A stretch of 64,000 nucleotides of DNA from Paraescarpia echinospica (Eukaryota; Annelida; Polychaeta; Sabellida; Siboglinidae). Positions 1-13,612 of the stretch are shown piece after piece. A program made the position numbers and the translations under genes. The notes below the pieces were generated by a model. That model was not told the origin of the DNA, made no database searches, and saw nothing but the letters and a program-made list of their open reading frames with translations. The stretch spans positions 11,568,787 to 11,632,786 of the forward strand of contig CM034534.1 of assembly GCA_020002185.1 (NCBI GenBank). Direction: 5' to 3'. Numbering within the stretch: position 1 is the stretch's first letter; each line of letters starts with the position of its first letter.

Positions 1-232
<232 letters not shown>

Positions 233-455
233 ATAGATATATATTATTTAGGTGTATACACCTGGTTTCTATGGGAACTCCCATACACCACACTGCTGTC
301 ACGCGCCATGCCATCCAAGTGGTCCTATCTGAAGGCTCGTTGTATGTCCTCCATGAAGACGTTCTCAGTTCCCCGGTCCATCCTGATGCACCGTGGCACG
401 GCTGTAACATGCGCATCTCACCAATTAAGTGGTACGATTCCATCACTCTTTATTT
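233..455. other. Non-coding DNA between microsatellites
   Basis: Short stretch of unique-looking sequence. Open frames here run into the CATA repeat and show no recognisable protein. Confidence 0.5.
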
Positions 456-690
456 GTTCATACATACATACGTACATACATACATACATACATACATACA
501 TACATACGTACATCCGTACGTGCGTGTATGCGTGCATTCGTGCATGCGTGCATGCGTACATACGTACATACGTACATACATACATACATACATACATACA
601 TACGTACATGCATACATGCGTACATACGTACATAAGTACATACGTACATAAGTACATACGTACATACGTACGTACGTACATACGTACATT
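456..690. repeat. CATA/CGTA tetranucleotide microsatellite
   Basis: Imperfect CATA, TACG and TGCG units. The overlapping open frames on both strands encode only periodic His-Thr-Tyr or Met-Tyr-Val-Cys and are artefacts of the repeat. Confidence 0.9.
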
Positions 691-2228
<1,538 letters not shown>

Positions 2229-2920
2229 ACACCCATTAAAGATACTTTATTTTCATAAGGTATACATTATACACAACAAAGCGCCTCTATTTAACTAGTT
2301 GTTAAGGTATTGATGCATATTGCATAAGCACATTCAACAAGACAACTATTCAACAGTGTACAATGGTAGACGTGTGTGATACATTTCATATTTTTGTAGT
2401 GATGATTCAATTTGTTATCGCAGAATATACCCTAAAACATTGTGCTATTTTCTTCGATATGATGCTAAACAGAAACAATTACACCTTCCGTTTATATGTG
2501 TATTGTTTCAAGGATGTACTAGAATATAGAAGATCATGAAGAATTCATTTAATACTGAATTGCTATTCATATTTTTGACATATTCAAATACATTTAAATT
2601 CTACTTCATTTACGAACTTTCCTTTTATTTCTTGTGTTACATAAATATTTTTTTTTATTATTTCCAGTAGCCGTGAACATGTGCTACATAGACATGAGTA
2701 CTTATTTAAACTTGAAAGTACCTGCATTGCTGTTGCAACCCTAGCGTAGTCAACTACTTGTCTGCGCCTTAAGCCAAGTCTTTGTAGAAGGCGTTTTAAC
2801 GTCCGCACACTGCACAACATTAAGTGGTTTACATACACATCTTGCACTAAGCCCGCTTGCTATTAAGTAATTGTGCTTATTGAATGCATTATTTATTTTA
2901 CTATAACTCTCGCTCTTCCA
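2229..2920. other. Non-coding DNA, nothing recognised
   Basis: AT-rich sequence with short open frames only; no splice-consistent exon was found. Confidence 0.4.
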
Positions 2921-2967
2921 CTCTTCCCTCTCTACCTATCTCCCTCTCTCCCTCTCTCCCTCTCTCC

Positions 2968-3044
<77 letters not shown>

Positions 3045-3066
3045 ACTCTCCCTCTCTCCCTCTCTG
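2921..3066. repeat. (CT)n microsatellite
   Basis: CCCTCT and CT units. The Ser-Leu repeat frames that cross it are artefacts. Confidence 0.95.
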
Positions 3067-3811
3067 CATGCATCTCTCCCTCCATTCCTACCACCCTACC
3101 CTGGTGCGCGTGTGCATGTGTGTACGTATGAATGTATTGAGTTTGTAAACATTAATGCGTTCAGTATATTCATGGTTTGTTAATCAATACGTTTTAAGCA
3201 TTCACTACGCAGTTACTCAACAACATACCGTCATTCATTTTACAAATAGCGACTGGAAGTGCAGCAGTTATCTAAACAATTGAATAGTCGGAGCCTAAGC
3301 AACAAATACAAGTTGAAAGAGTATCCTATGTCATCCTCGCAAGCCAGGTCGATGACAACGTACACTACGCCTGGCAGATATCCTACGCAATGTATGGAGG
3401 TCAGCTGATTCAAACTTGTAATAAGCTTCGCCGCAACTGTACAACCCGTGAGAACAGTGCAGACACCCGCCCCACCCGGCACGCAATATTATTGGCTTAG
3501 CTTATATTCCGAGTCCCGCAAGGCGATCTGCCGGGGGGTACTGAGACATGTGTAATCAGCAGCGGTCCGTGGCGCGCGAGGATGTAATCTATGAACACAT
3601 TATGCTTTTTTACTCAGATTATTATATTATTACCATATTATATTTATGAAAAACACACCTGATGGATATTCCGGTGTGGCTGAGTATCGCACAGATTTCA
3701 ACATTACTGTATCCTGCCACGAAACACTGTCTTACCAAACTGTGAACTAAAATGAAGATACACATTTTTTATGAAATGCACTCTCATGAAAAATTCACGA
3801 CAAGTTTGCAG
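3067..3811. other. Non-coding DNA, nothing recognised
   Basis: No supported feature. The stretch at about 3525-3590 (Tyr/stop-rich, with a GGCGCGCGAGGATG core) resembles one at 5800-5860, which points to an old dispersed repeat. Confidence 0.35.
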
Positions 3812-4126
3812 CATTTGACCTGGCAATGATGTTACAACTGTATTTACATTTGACCTGGCAATGATGTTACAACTGTATTTACATTTGACCTGGCAATGAT
3901 GTTACAACTGTATTTACATTTGACCTGGCAATGATGTTACAACTGTATTTACATTTGACCTGGCAATGATGTTACAACTGTATTTACATTTGACCTGGCA
4001 ATGATGTTACAACTGTATTTACATTTGAACTGGCAATGATGTTACAACTGTATTTACATTTGACCTGGCAATGATGTTACAACTGTATTTACATTTGACC
4101 TGGCAATGATGTTACAACTGTATTTA
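3812..4126 (+). repeat. 35-bp satellite, nine near-identical units
   Basis: Nine head-to-tail copies of a 35-bp unit starting CATTTGACCTGGCAATGATG. Only one clear substitution is seen, in the seventh unit (GAAC for GACC). There are no spacers, so it is not a CRISPR array. The near-perfect identity implies recent expansion or homogenisation. Confidence 0.95.
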
Positions 4127-5044
4127 CAACAATACAATTGACACACATGCATGCTATAAGTATAGGTTTATAATCACACACGTACGAACGCACACATACG
4201 CACGCACATACACGGGAATATATTACAGACGTATCTTCCATGGTTGTAATTTACTGGGGGCATGCAAGATAGGCGATTCATAGATTGGCTGCCTCCACAT
4301 TACTTCCATATCAAGGAACAGACAGACACATACAAGATGTGACCACATCAAAGCAGTTGCCTACACACTAGTATGACCAGACAGTCTCAATAATTACCAC
4401 TTCGTCCCGCATGCTATATTCGGCTGCTTCCTAAATCGCTGCGATTGACAGGCAGTTACACTGTAGCGTATCTACGGTTTGGTAAACTGTGCCTCAGCTA
4501 TTCGATTCACTTAACTAAAAAGAAACAATTAAACTGTAGACAAAAAAACATGTGACGCGACTAAATTCAGTTTTTTCGATGATTTAATGTACCTGCTTCT
4601 TGTTAAACCGACTTCGAATATTGTAGCTATTTATAATAATTGAAACATAAACTTGGACACAAACGAACGGCATTTGCAATAAGCGAAAGTTGAAAAAAGT
4701 GTCGTCTCTTCCCATGTATACAAAATAAGTTGTATATTTTCTACCAAGGATATCCAGACGGAAACAATTTAAAAACTGCAATTTGAGCGGTAGAAGAAGT
4801 ACATATATGTCACGTTATGAAATATGTTTGCCCCAGACTTTCGTCACAACATATAGAAGTACGAACACAACAAATTCTGTGCGCAAACCAAATATATATG
4901 TAACCGTATACGTACAGTTAGCGTCATCAGCCATCATCACATGCTCTGAACACAAAAAGGAATGCGTTTAATAAAATACAAATGGCTGCCTAAGTCTCGT
5001 TTTCGGCGTACGCATGCTCATTGCGGCACCTTTATAATGTATAC
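4127..5044. other. Non-coding DNA, nothing recognised
   Basis: AT-rich; two short open frames at 4584-4781 and 4783-4971 show no domain or splice signals. No support for a gene. Confidence 0.4.
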
Positions 5045-5405
5045 CATCGCATCGCGCATCGCATCGCGCATCGCATCGCGTATCGCATCGCGCATCGCGT
5101 CGCGCATCGCGTATCGCATCGCGCATCTCGTATCGCGTATCGCGTATCGCATCGCGCATCGCGTATCGCATCGCGCATCGCGTATCGCATCGCGCATCGC
5201 GTATCGCGTCGCGCATCGCATCGCATCGCGCATCGCATCGCATCGCGCATCGCGTATCGCATCGCATCGCGTATCGCATCGCATCGCGCATCGCATCACG
5301 CATCGCATCGCGCATCGTCCATCGCATCGCACATTGCATCGCGCATCGTCCATCGCATCGCGCATCGCTCATCGCATCGCCCATCGCATCGTGCATCGCG
5401 TCATC
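5045..5405. repeat. ATCGC-based microsatellite
   Basis: About 360 bp built from ATCGC pentamers in the higher-order forms GCATCGCATCGC and GTATCGC. Because of the repeat, both strands stay open (Arg-Ile-Ala-Ser on plus, Met-Arg-Asp-Ala on minus). This is low complexity, not a protein gene. Confidence 0.9.
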
Positions 5406-5889
5406 GCCCTATGGCGCTGCAGGTTGCCACACAAAAACGCGATGGCCCTTCTCGGCCATCATACCTATGCAACGTGCGAAAGTTAGCCTAGTCAAACTAG
5501 TAATTGACTTCGCCAGTCGCGACTGCATCACCCGTGAGAATAGCGCAAATAACCGTCCCGATTTGAAGACGGATAAACGACTTCTGGGAATCCCAATATA
5601 TAATGACCCGTTCGCCCATTAGCACGAGCAGCTGAGCGGTATTGTATGTTCGAATAATTGCTTCTACTTCCTAAACATTGCATATAACACGAGCCACAGT
5701 TGGTTGAACTTAGTTTTATTATGACCTCCTGACCTGCCGAGATCCATTGATCTAGTGAGCGATTTCATAGGCTGAACTTAAATTCAGAGTTTCGCAACGC
5801 GATCAGCCAGGTTGGCACTGACGTAATCAGCACCAGCGACCCCTGGCGCGCGAGGATGCGTTTGTGTAAATACGTAACTATAACCCTAC

Positions 5890-6965
5890 TTGTTTTGTGT
5901 GCAGATGTAGCCCATCACTTCGTATATTTCGTTGAAATTCTTGCCACAGACGTGTTTTTCTTTATGACAAAAACATAATGCAAAGTTGTTAAGGCGACAA
6001 TAAATTTGTATGCGGGAATGTTTAATCTAGCAGATGTCATGTCGCGCTAGTAATGTAATGTTTATTACGTACACTACCGTTATCAACATTGTTGGCAAAG
6101 CTTGATGGAGGTCACGCGCGTAACAATGATTGTGACGTAGGCAAACCTCGACGTACTGGCTCCATTAATTGACACATCCATCACGTGACCTGTTTCCTAG
6201 CGAAACCTCCGCCAAGCCATCTAAACTTTATGCCGAACACGTGGTGCGTTCGCGCATTCCATCGTATATTTTGTTGAAATTCCAGCCCCAGAAATATTTC
6301 TTTATGACAAAAACATTAGGAAGACGTAATAGGATCCGTTAGTTTTACTGTGAACATGCTCCTCTGAATGGTTGTGTATAATATACTCCGTGTGTTTGAT
6401 TGTAACTATATTCAATTGTGAATGTATCTCTGTTTGGACACTCCGTCTCTAATTTGCCTGTTTAGATATATACCTGATTGTGGAATCAACGTCATCTGCC
6501 GTGTAATTTTTTTAGAATAATCGCAAGACTGTGATACGTTATGTAACATGAAAACATAGACTATATTGAGGATATCGTTGAAAATGTTTAAAATGACAAT
6601 TCAAATTAATGACATTTACACAGAAAAAGAAAAAAATAATCGCCCTATCCACCACGTCACCCGTTGCCTAGCAAACCCTCCGTCAAGCCATCAAAAATGG
6701 TTGCCGCACACGTGGTGCGTTGAATGCATCCAGTCGTGTATTTTACTGAAATTCCGGCTCCAGAAATATTTCTTTATGACAAAATATATGGCAAAGTATT
6801 TAAAGTGACAACTTTATGCAGTCATGTTTCATCTATGAGATGTCATGCAGCTGCAGTAATTAATTTCACGCATATAACCGTTTTCAACATCGGTGGCAAA
6901 GGTAAAGCTTGACGGAGGTCACGCGCAAAATGTTGATTGTGACGTACGCAAACCGCGACGCTTAT
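5890..6965. repeat. Local duplicated blocks of an unknown repeat
   Basis: Several blocks recur in diverged form. One around a CAGAAATATTTCTTTATGAC core occurs near 5940, 6290 and 6765. One with GGCAAAG and GAGGTCACGCGC occurs near 6095-6150 and 6893-6960. One with CCTAGC, CGCCAAGCCATC and CACGTGGTGCGTT occurs near 6190-6255 and 6660-6722. The order is rearranged, so this is a mosaic of old repeats rather than a simple tandem. Confidence 0.6.
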
Positions 6966-8955
6966 TATTGATTTGTAGCCATAAAGAACTTCATCATATT
7001 TCATTCGAAAAATTACCAGGTTATGTTCGTATCCATATCACATATCCATATTATAGGCAATATTACATTTGTATAACATCGCAACAGGCTTAGGCTATTC
7101 GTAGAAAATGATGCCGTGAAAAAAGACGATCTGAAACTAAACTGAGGCATTAGCGTCATTACTGAATGTAGGCTAATAATAATATGTAAGTTTTCGTTGT
7201 GTTTAAATAAAACAAGTATAAGCCAGTTGGCTAACGTGGTGCGCCTTGTCAGTTACAATAATAATTATAATGCATATACTTAAACATGTACACTTGAATG
7301 ATGACACGACAACCGGGTTTATTAACCCAATAACTTATATTTGCAGTCTACATTAGCCCAAGCAGTTTCTGATATGTTTACAAATTTACAAATTAACTAT
7401 TACTTTATCGACTGCATGCGAACAGATTGTCAGAAAAGATTGTTTTGAGAAAATGAAACAGGTCCTAAGTTATCAATGCAGAACATTAACATTTATTTAT
7501 CAGTTTGTCACGAATTTCACCCTTTTCCATTATGAATAATTCTGTCAACTTTTATTTTGGTCATCAGTGATCTATTCTGAGTCCCAAACAGTTTTACATG
7601 ATTAAATCAAGGCAATTTTGAGGCCGAGATTAAGGTAAACTCATTCGATATTTTCGCGTCGTCGTCGCTCAGATGTGTCATTTTTCAGGTTTTTTTTTTT
7701 ACAAATGCTCACAATTTTTAGTCTGATTGCAGACGGATTTGGAATAAACTGGTAACATGGTGTTAGAATGCGGGAAAAACTACTTTTTATCGCAAAACAA
7801 GGTTCGGACCCGTTAAATATTGTCCCCGGACAGAAACTGTTTAGTGTTTACAAAGCCACGCCCACGTCCACTCGGTTTCTGCAGTACGCAATCATAAAAT
7901 GCAATTTTCACCAACAGTGTTATAAATCATTCTGCAACGTCATTCTGCAAATCAATGAAATGCACACAAAATGACAAACAAGTTGTGTTTAATGAAATAC
8001 TTACAATATTCGTAAGGCGATATCTCGTCACGCGCCCAAACGAAGCACTCAGTTTCTGCTGCATCGTGTTCGGAATGGAATCATCACTGTACGACAAGAC
8101 GCATCGTGTTAACTGTATAAACACCACAGGCTGTTTGATAACTTTCCTGTGGTGATTAGTGTGAACGATTGCTTACAATTTCGTCCGATAAATTGAAATA
8201 TGACGGATGTTTACATCACAGTCACCGATATGTCACGTGATATGCGTTCGCTATCAAAATATTGCTAAAAAACCTGTTTGCCTCGTTTTATTTTGAGAAA
8301 AATAACTTTGTTGCATGTTTGTAGATGTCCTTTGCTCCCAGTGACCAATATATCTGACATAAATCGTATCTAATGTGCGATTCAGCAAAATACCAACATC
8401 CAGCAGAAACCTAGATACAGCAGAAACCGCACAGGTGACTATACACGTGACTGCTCCCTCTGTTCTGTGTTTCTCGCGCATCGCTCGTGTTGTACATTTT
8501 CCTAGAGGGATGTTGGCTTTATGTTGTTGATTCGCTATTCATTATTTTGATATAAGACTTATATTTCGTTCTGTGTTGTCCCGCATCACAGAATGTATCT
8601 GCATTGAAGTATATTGCATAGCTTGTAGTTTGTACAGCTGGGGCAAAACAACTGTGTTGCTAATAAAGCCATTTGCACTGACTACGTTGGAATGTGCTGA
8701 TAACGTCTTAATGGTGAACTCCAGTCATGCTGTTTTCATTGCTTGAACATGGCATGTTTTAAATACTTATTTTGTAAAAATGTTTAAGTTTTTGTTCTTG
8801 GCTACGGAGTGATTTGAAACCAGTAGGTAAAATACTGTTATAATGCAGTAAGAACACTACTTTATATATTAAAAACAACGTTCGGTCGAGTTTAATGGAG
8901 CTCATTCCAGGACTGGATTAGCAATGGCCAATGTCAATGGGGTTAATGAAGTAGG
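6966..8955. other. Non-coding DNA, nothing recognised
   Basis: AT-rich unique-looking DNA. Short open frames (for example 7768-7974 and 8254-8481) show no domain, paired splice sites or neighbouring exon. Confidence 0.4.
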
Positions 8956-9262
8956 AAACCATCCATCCATCCATCCATCCACCCATCCATCCATCCATCC
9001 ATCCATCCATCCATCCACCCATCCATCCATCCATCCCATCATCCATCCAACCATCCATCCACCCATCCATCCACCCACACATCCATCCATCCATCCACCC
9101 ATCCATCCATCCATCCTCCCATACATACATACATACATACGTATATATGTATACACCCGCATGCACGCATGCATGCACGCACACACATACATTCACACAC
9201 AACCAGACGCACACATTCGTACATACGCGCACGCACGCACGCATGCATGCACGAACGCATGC
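8956..9262. repeat. CCAT / CATA / GCAC microsatellite cluster
   Basis: CCAT units to about 9120, then CATA, then GCAC/GCAT units. The overlapping His-Pro-Ser-Ile and Trp-Met-Asp-Gly frames are repeat artefacts. Confidence 0.95.
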
Positions 9263-11039
9263 TCACACATATTTATGGGAGCAAACACATGTAGCTTACA
9301 TTTGGAACATCAATAGCTGCCACTATGTACGTCGTATAATACTAAAAAAATGATTTATCAAAATATATCCACATTTTATTCCATCATACATAGTACAGGA
9401 GTCATGGCAACACTTGTACAAACTATATATTATTGATCAACCCCATAGCGAACGATTTTAATACGAAACTTTAAAGCTTTGCACAGTAGCTGTCATGGCA
9501 TTCGTAGTGGAAATCCGATACGTTGTTCATCCTCATTTCACCGCTTAACACCATCGCCTAAGCATTATGTCGCATTGAAAAGATGCTCGCTATACTAACG
9601 TAGACGTGTAGAAACAAACAAGAACACACGCGCCCAGAAAACACTCACATAAACATGCGTCTGATCTGTTTCAGTGTTTCAGCAAAGGTCGACCAGGACA
9701 GAACACCATCACCTCTCCTTATCATATTTGAGTATTTTTTTGCTCTTTAGTACGTTTGCAGGCCGTGTTTTTCCGTTCCATCATAAATTAGGTATGATAA
9801 CTGTAAACAATGATACTTAAAGAAATGTTATATATTTTCCAACTTGATGTTAATTTACTTGAGCTCTTTATAATAATTATTCATGCTTATAAAACCGTAT
9901 TTTCATTAGGAGAAATTGCCTACACTGAATGACATAGTATTTGTTGATTTTTTCGGAGTATTATTATTATAAACGTATGAGGTAACTGTTTGTTTTTACT
10001 AGACGTAGACAATTAATAGTCATGGACGTTCTGAGAAAAAAAAAAAATATTGACCCACCAAAAACATAACAGCACAAATGAGAAACATTTTCAATTTTTA
10101 CATATGCCTACATGTCATACATCAACGCACACAAAGCGAATGATGCGCTCAAAACAATCAAACCTTCTATTTTTTGTGACAGCCACAGTGGTTGGAAAAC
10201 TAAAAGGAACATATTTTAATAATAGTTTTCAATGTTTAAGCATTTGAATAAAGTATATTGTTAGATAACAATGAAATATTAGACATGTCCATAAAGCTGA
10301 ACATGTCTCCAATACATTGGACATATTCAAATACACCCATGCGATACTACGTTCAAGGTGTGACACAAAGAATGAATGGTGGAACACTTTTCCAAATGCT
10401 GCCGTGTTCTGATTATCGCCCACTTGAGCCCAGTTCCCGGTTTCAAGAAGCGGCTGAGAACGTTCTTAACGCTAAGATGATTGTCTTAGTAAATGACGTG
10501 ATTTTTTAAATATAAGCGAACATAAGAGTTTATGCAAACACGTGACGCTAAGTAACTGCGTGAAGTAACTTTAAGTACGCTTCATGAAACCGGCCCCAGA
10601 GGTGTAATTTTTTGTAAAGAAATCCTGTCTATGAAACATTAATTCCGCCATACCATCGACGCTCCGTCATAATTTAGACCATTCTTCACCGTTGCTAGGC
10701 TGGTTTACGTCATTGTGACATCACGCGGACTTCGAGACATTTTCGAAGTCGCCGTGCGAATATTTTGCCACTAGATTCAGGTCTGTAGCATCTGATTGAG
10801 TGTGACTCAGTCGGTGTCAGTCGGTGTAATGTATACACTGCAGTCGATGTGAGTTGCGCTTACGGTACCGACCGAGCCAGTCTGGGTCAGTTTGGCCTGG
10901 CGAAAAGTGCCAGTATATCCCGGGCTTTAGTCTAGAAAGTGTTTGCAAGCGCCCCGATCTTGACTCCCCGATGCCAATCTCGCCGCGCGCTCGGATCCAT
11001 TGTTACACAATCGAACTAATCGCATGGCGCGATCTGGGT
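9263..11039. other. Non-coding DNA, nothing recognised
   Basis: No supportable gene. Short frames at 10050-10247 and 10258-10509 have no recognisable content. Confidence 0.4.
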
Positions 11040-11282
11040 GCATACATACATACATACACACACACGCGCGCGCGCGCGCACGCATACACCTACCTACGTA
11101 CGTACGCACGTAAATACATACTTACATGCATACAAACATACGTACATACACGCGTACATACACGCGTACACACACACACACGCACACACACACAAATACA
11201 TACATACATGCCTGCATACATAACATACATACATATACGCATGCGCACACACAAACACACACACACACGCGCGCGCGCGCCA
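11040..11282. repeat. CATA/CA/CG microsatellite cluster
   Basis: Mixed CATA, CACA and CGCG simple repeats immediately before the lectin-like exons. Confidence 0.9.
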
Positions 11283-11387
11283 GGTCTGTTGTAGTTACCT
11301 TTGTTGCTGTCCCTTTGAATTGTCTATCTGGAGTTTATAATGTATGACTTATTTTTGACCCCCACGACTTGTTTTTTTTTCAACTAG

Positions 11388-11483
11388 AACCAAAACTCAA
11401 ACCTCCCGCCACAACAGAATCCGAACAAAAAGTGTTGGAATACCTGAGGGACGGAGAAATATGGAATTTCACGCACCGAAGAG
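11388..11483 (+). CDS. Internal exon upstream of a fucolectin-like domain
   Basis: A 96-nt internal exon bounded by a T-rich tract and CAACTAG acceptor on the left and GTAAATG donor on the right. Two leading bases, 31 codons and one trailing base fit the phase of the next exon. The open phase encodes a Pro/Lys/Glu-rich linker with a Trp-Asn-Phe end. It is probably the linker just before the lectin domain of a multi-exon extracellular protein whose start lies outside this window. Function of this piece alone is unknown. Confidence 0.55.
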
Positions 11484-11604
11484 GTAAATGAAAAATGTGT
11501 CATTGGTTATGTTCATTAGACTAGTTCGATTCTGTTCAACATGCAGACATTAGTTATAGTGTTTGGATGGCGTGCATGCTATTATCTGTAAACCTTTGTT
11601 TTAG

Positions 11605-11805
11605 TAAACTTGACGAACTGGGCGTTCAACAGGCCCGCGGCTCAGAGCAGTACGGAATGTTTTCCAGACTGTTTAGCGCCGAAAGCCGTAGATGGTAATA
11701 TCCGAACATTCTCCAAGACGTTCAGGCAGAAAAAACCCTGGTGGACAGTTGATCTGCCACAAGCAATTTTGGTATACGGAATCGTCCTCACGAGCCCGCC
11801 GGATG
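11605..11805 (+). CDS. Fucolectin/F5/8C-like domain, first-half exon
   Basis: A 201-nt internal exon with a TGTTTTAG acceptor and GTGAGT donor, phase 1 in and phase 1 out. The translation has the hallmarks of the eel-fucolectin/tachylectin (FTP) or discoidin family: a N-terminal NLTNWAFNRPAAQSS segment, AVDGN (usual calcium-site loop) and PWWTVDLPQAI (core strand). Family members bind carbohydrates, often fucose, in secreted or membrane proteins; molluscs have many. The fucose-binding residues lie in the second half and cannot be confirmed. One disulphide-like Cys pair (CFPDC) replaces the commoner loop. Confidence 0.75.
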
Positions 11806-12614
11806 GTGAGTTTCCACTAAGCATGCGGTGTTTTGCTGTAGAGTGTAGAGTCATGCATTGATGCACGTTGTGCTAATACGTTGTGGAGAGCAGTGGTGCA
11901 ATGGCTAGAGCTTCGGACTCTCGACTGAGAGAACCCGGCTTCAAATCTTGTGCTGCGGTGTTGAACCTTGGGCTAGTTCGTTCACTTTACGTTGCGCCAG
12001 GTCACTTAGCTGTATGAATGAGTACCTGGCTGTAGACGATGGTGGATATATACGCGTTCGAATAGTCTTCGCACATTAAATGCAGCGTTGCTCGATGCGT
12101 CCCAGAGAAGTCGAAATGGTTTCGATTGAACAGGTCTACCAGGGAGTAAAGTGCAAGTCCTGTGGACTGGATAGTGCGCAATATAAGAACTTACAATTAT
12201 TTGTTTACATTCTCCGTACACCGAACATGAAGTAAGGGGAACATGTTAAAATTGAGCTGATGTAATTAAATGTACGCTACGAAACTAACGATACGTGTCC
12301 CGTACGAACTAACAATGTGTATTGCTGAACCTGTAGTCCTATAACGTGTCTCGTACGAACTGACGATACGTATTGCTGAAACTGTGTAAAATGACTTGAA
12401 GAACTAAAGGTACGTACAGCTGAAACTGTGTAACGCGTCATGTACGAACTAACGATCCGTACAATTGAAACTGTATAACGTGTCCTGTACGAACTAACGA
12501 TACGTATGGCTGAAACTGTAGGTCTATAGCGTGCACTGTATGTCTTATACCAACGTTCCCCCAGTGCTAGGCTGCAGCTAACATAAGGTGTGCTAAAATT
12601 GTTCGACGTTACAG
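11806..12614 (+). other. Intron of the fucolectin-like gene, with a SINE
   Basis: Begins GTGAGT and ends TTACAG. It holds a tRNA-derived SINE (11885-12205) and, at about 12270-12540, a decayed tandem repeat of roughly 55-60 bp with the recurring text CGTACGAACTAACGATACGT. Confidence 0.65.
11885..12205 (+). mobile_element. tRNA-derived SINE
   Basis: The head has a pol III A-box-like TGGTGCAATGG and a B-box-like GGCTTCAAATC at about tRNA spacing. It is followed by a tRNA-unrelated body with the ACTTAGCTGTATGAATGAGTACCTGG stretch (split: ACTTAGCTGTATG, AATGAGTACCTGG) seen in invertebrate SINEs. The tail part (about 12080-12195, TTCGATTGAACAG and TATAAGAACTTAC) recurs in diverged form at 24785-24905 and 41260-41382. 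SINEs are non-autonomous and use LINE machinery. Confidence 0.7.
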
Positions 12615-12822
12615 GCGACATGAAAGACGTCCATTTTGAACTGATTGGTGGACGTAGACAAGTGAGAGGAACGTGCGATACTATCAAAGGTTCGGTACTC
12701 AGAGGAGGAGTCAATTATGTCCGATGTCGGAAGCAGTTCCCTGCCTTACACGTGCGCGTCCTTCTGAAAGGACCAAGCCAGACCAACTCGCTGACTGAAG
12801 TCGAGATTTACGGAAAAAAAGT
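12615..12822 (+). CDS. Fucolectin/F5/8C-like domain, second-half exon
   Basis: A 208-nt exon with TTACAG acceptor and GTAAGT donor. Its phase (2 bases, then codons, then 2 bases) matches the preceding exon. It encodes the C-terminal half of the same beta-sandwich, with a G-T-C-D segment, a C-R-K segment and the typical final strand LTEVEIYG. No stop is present, so the protein continues into further exons that I could not identify downstream. Confidence 0.7.
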
Positions 12823-13195
12823 GTAAGTATATCAATGCCGTTGCGTGGTTGAATTTTTGAGGGTTTTGACCCTCTAACTGCATTCTCTTCAGACCTCCAA
12901 CTAAACCCCTTGAAACTCCTAAAACTCCAACTGCACGCCCCCTTCATACCTACAACGACAACCTGCGGAGACTAAAAAAACACATATACAACCATCTAGA
13001 CGCTCAAAGAATCCTTCAACTGAACCCATTCGTGCTCCAAAACAACTCCAGCAACTACCAGGCCCGTTGTATGGTTCATTTTTTGGGAACGCCGTCTCAC
13101 ATAGCAGCTTGCATACATCCTTATTTAATAATTATACACAACTAATATTTACAAAAGAATACACAATTATAATCACTGTTTTCTGTTATCATACT
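12823..13195. other. Intron or intergenic DNA after the lectin exons
   Basis: Starts at the GTAAGT donor. Nothing else is recognised before the minisatellite. Confidence 0.4.
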
Positions 13196-13612
13196 CCAGC
13201 ACCACAGCCAGACACACAGTGTAGTTAACTCAGTGTCAAGACAGTCTTCATGCTACAGCTACAGACATACTTCAGACTCCAGCACCACAGCCAGACACAC
13301 AGGGTAGTTAGATCAGTGTCAAGACAGTCTTCATGCTGCAACTACAGACGTACTTCAGACTCCAACATCACAGCCAGACACACAGTGTAGTTAGCTCAGT
13401 GTCAAGTCAGTCTTCATGCTACAGCTACAGACATACTTCAGACACCAGCGCCACACCCAGCCAGACACACAGGGTAGTTAGCTCAGTGTCAAGACAGACT
13501 TCATGCTACAGCTACAGACATACTTCAGACACCAGCACCACAGCCAGACACACAGGGTAGTTAGCTCAGTGTCAAGACAGTCTTCATGCTACAGCTACAG
13601 GCATACTTCAAC
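13196..13612 (+). repeat. Minisatellite of about 83-84 bp, five units
   Basis: Units carry CCAGACACACAG, GTAGTTA, CAGTGTCAAGACAGTC and CATGCTACAGCTACAG. Units differ by a few substitutions and a small insertion (CACACCCAGCC) in one. Confidence 0.9.

Noticed and set aside
3812..4126. CRISPR-like regular repeats
   Set aside because: Units follow each other directly without spacers, in eukaryotic DNA.
4962..5491. Long frames of 140-174 codons on both strands
   Set aside because: Pentamer microsatellite without stops in any frame; no unique protein sequence.
8902..9353. Frames rich in His-Pro-Ser or Trp-Met-Asp-Gly
   Set aside because: Simple repeat translation.
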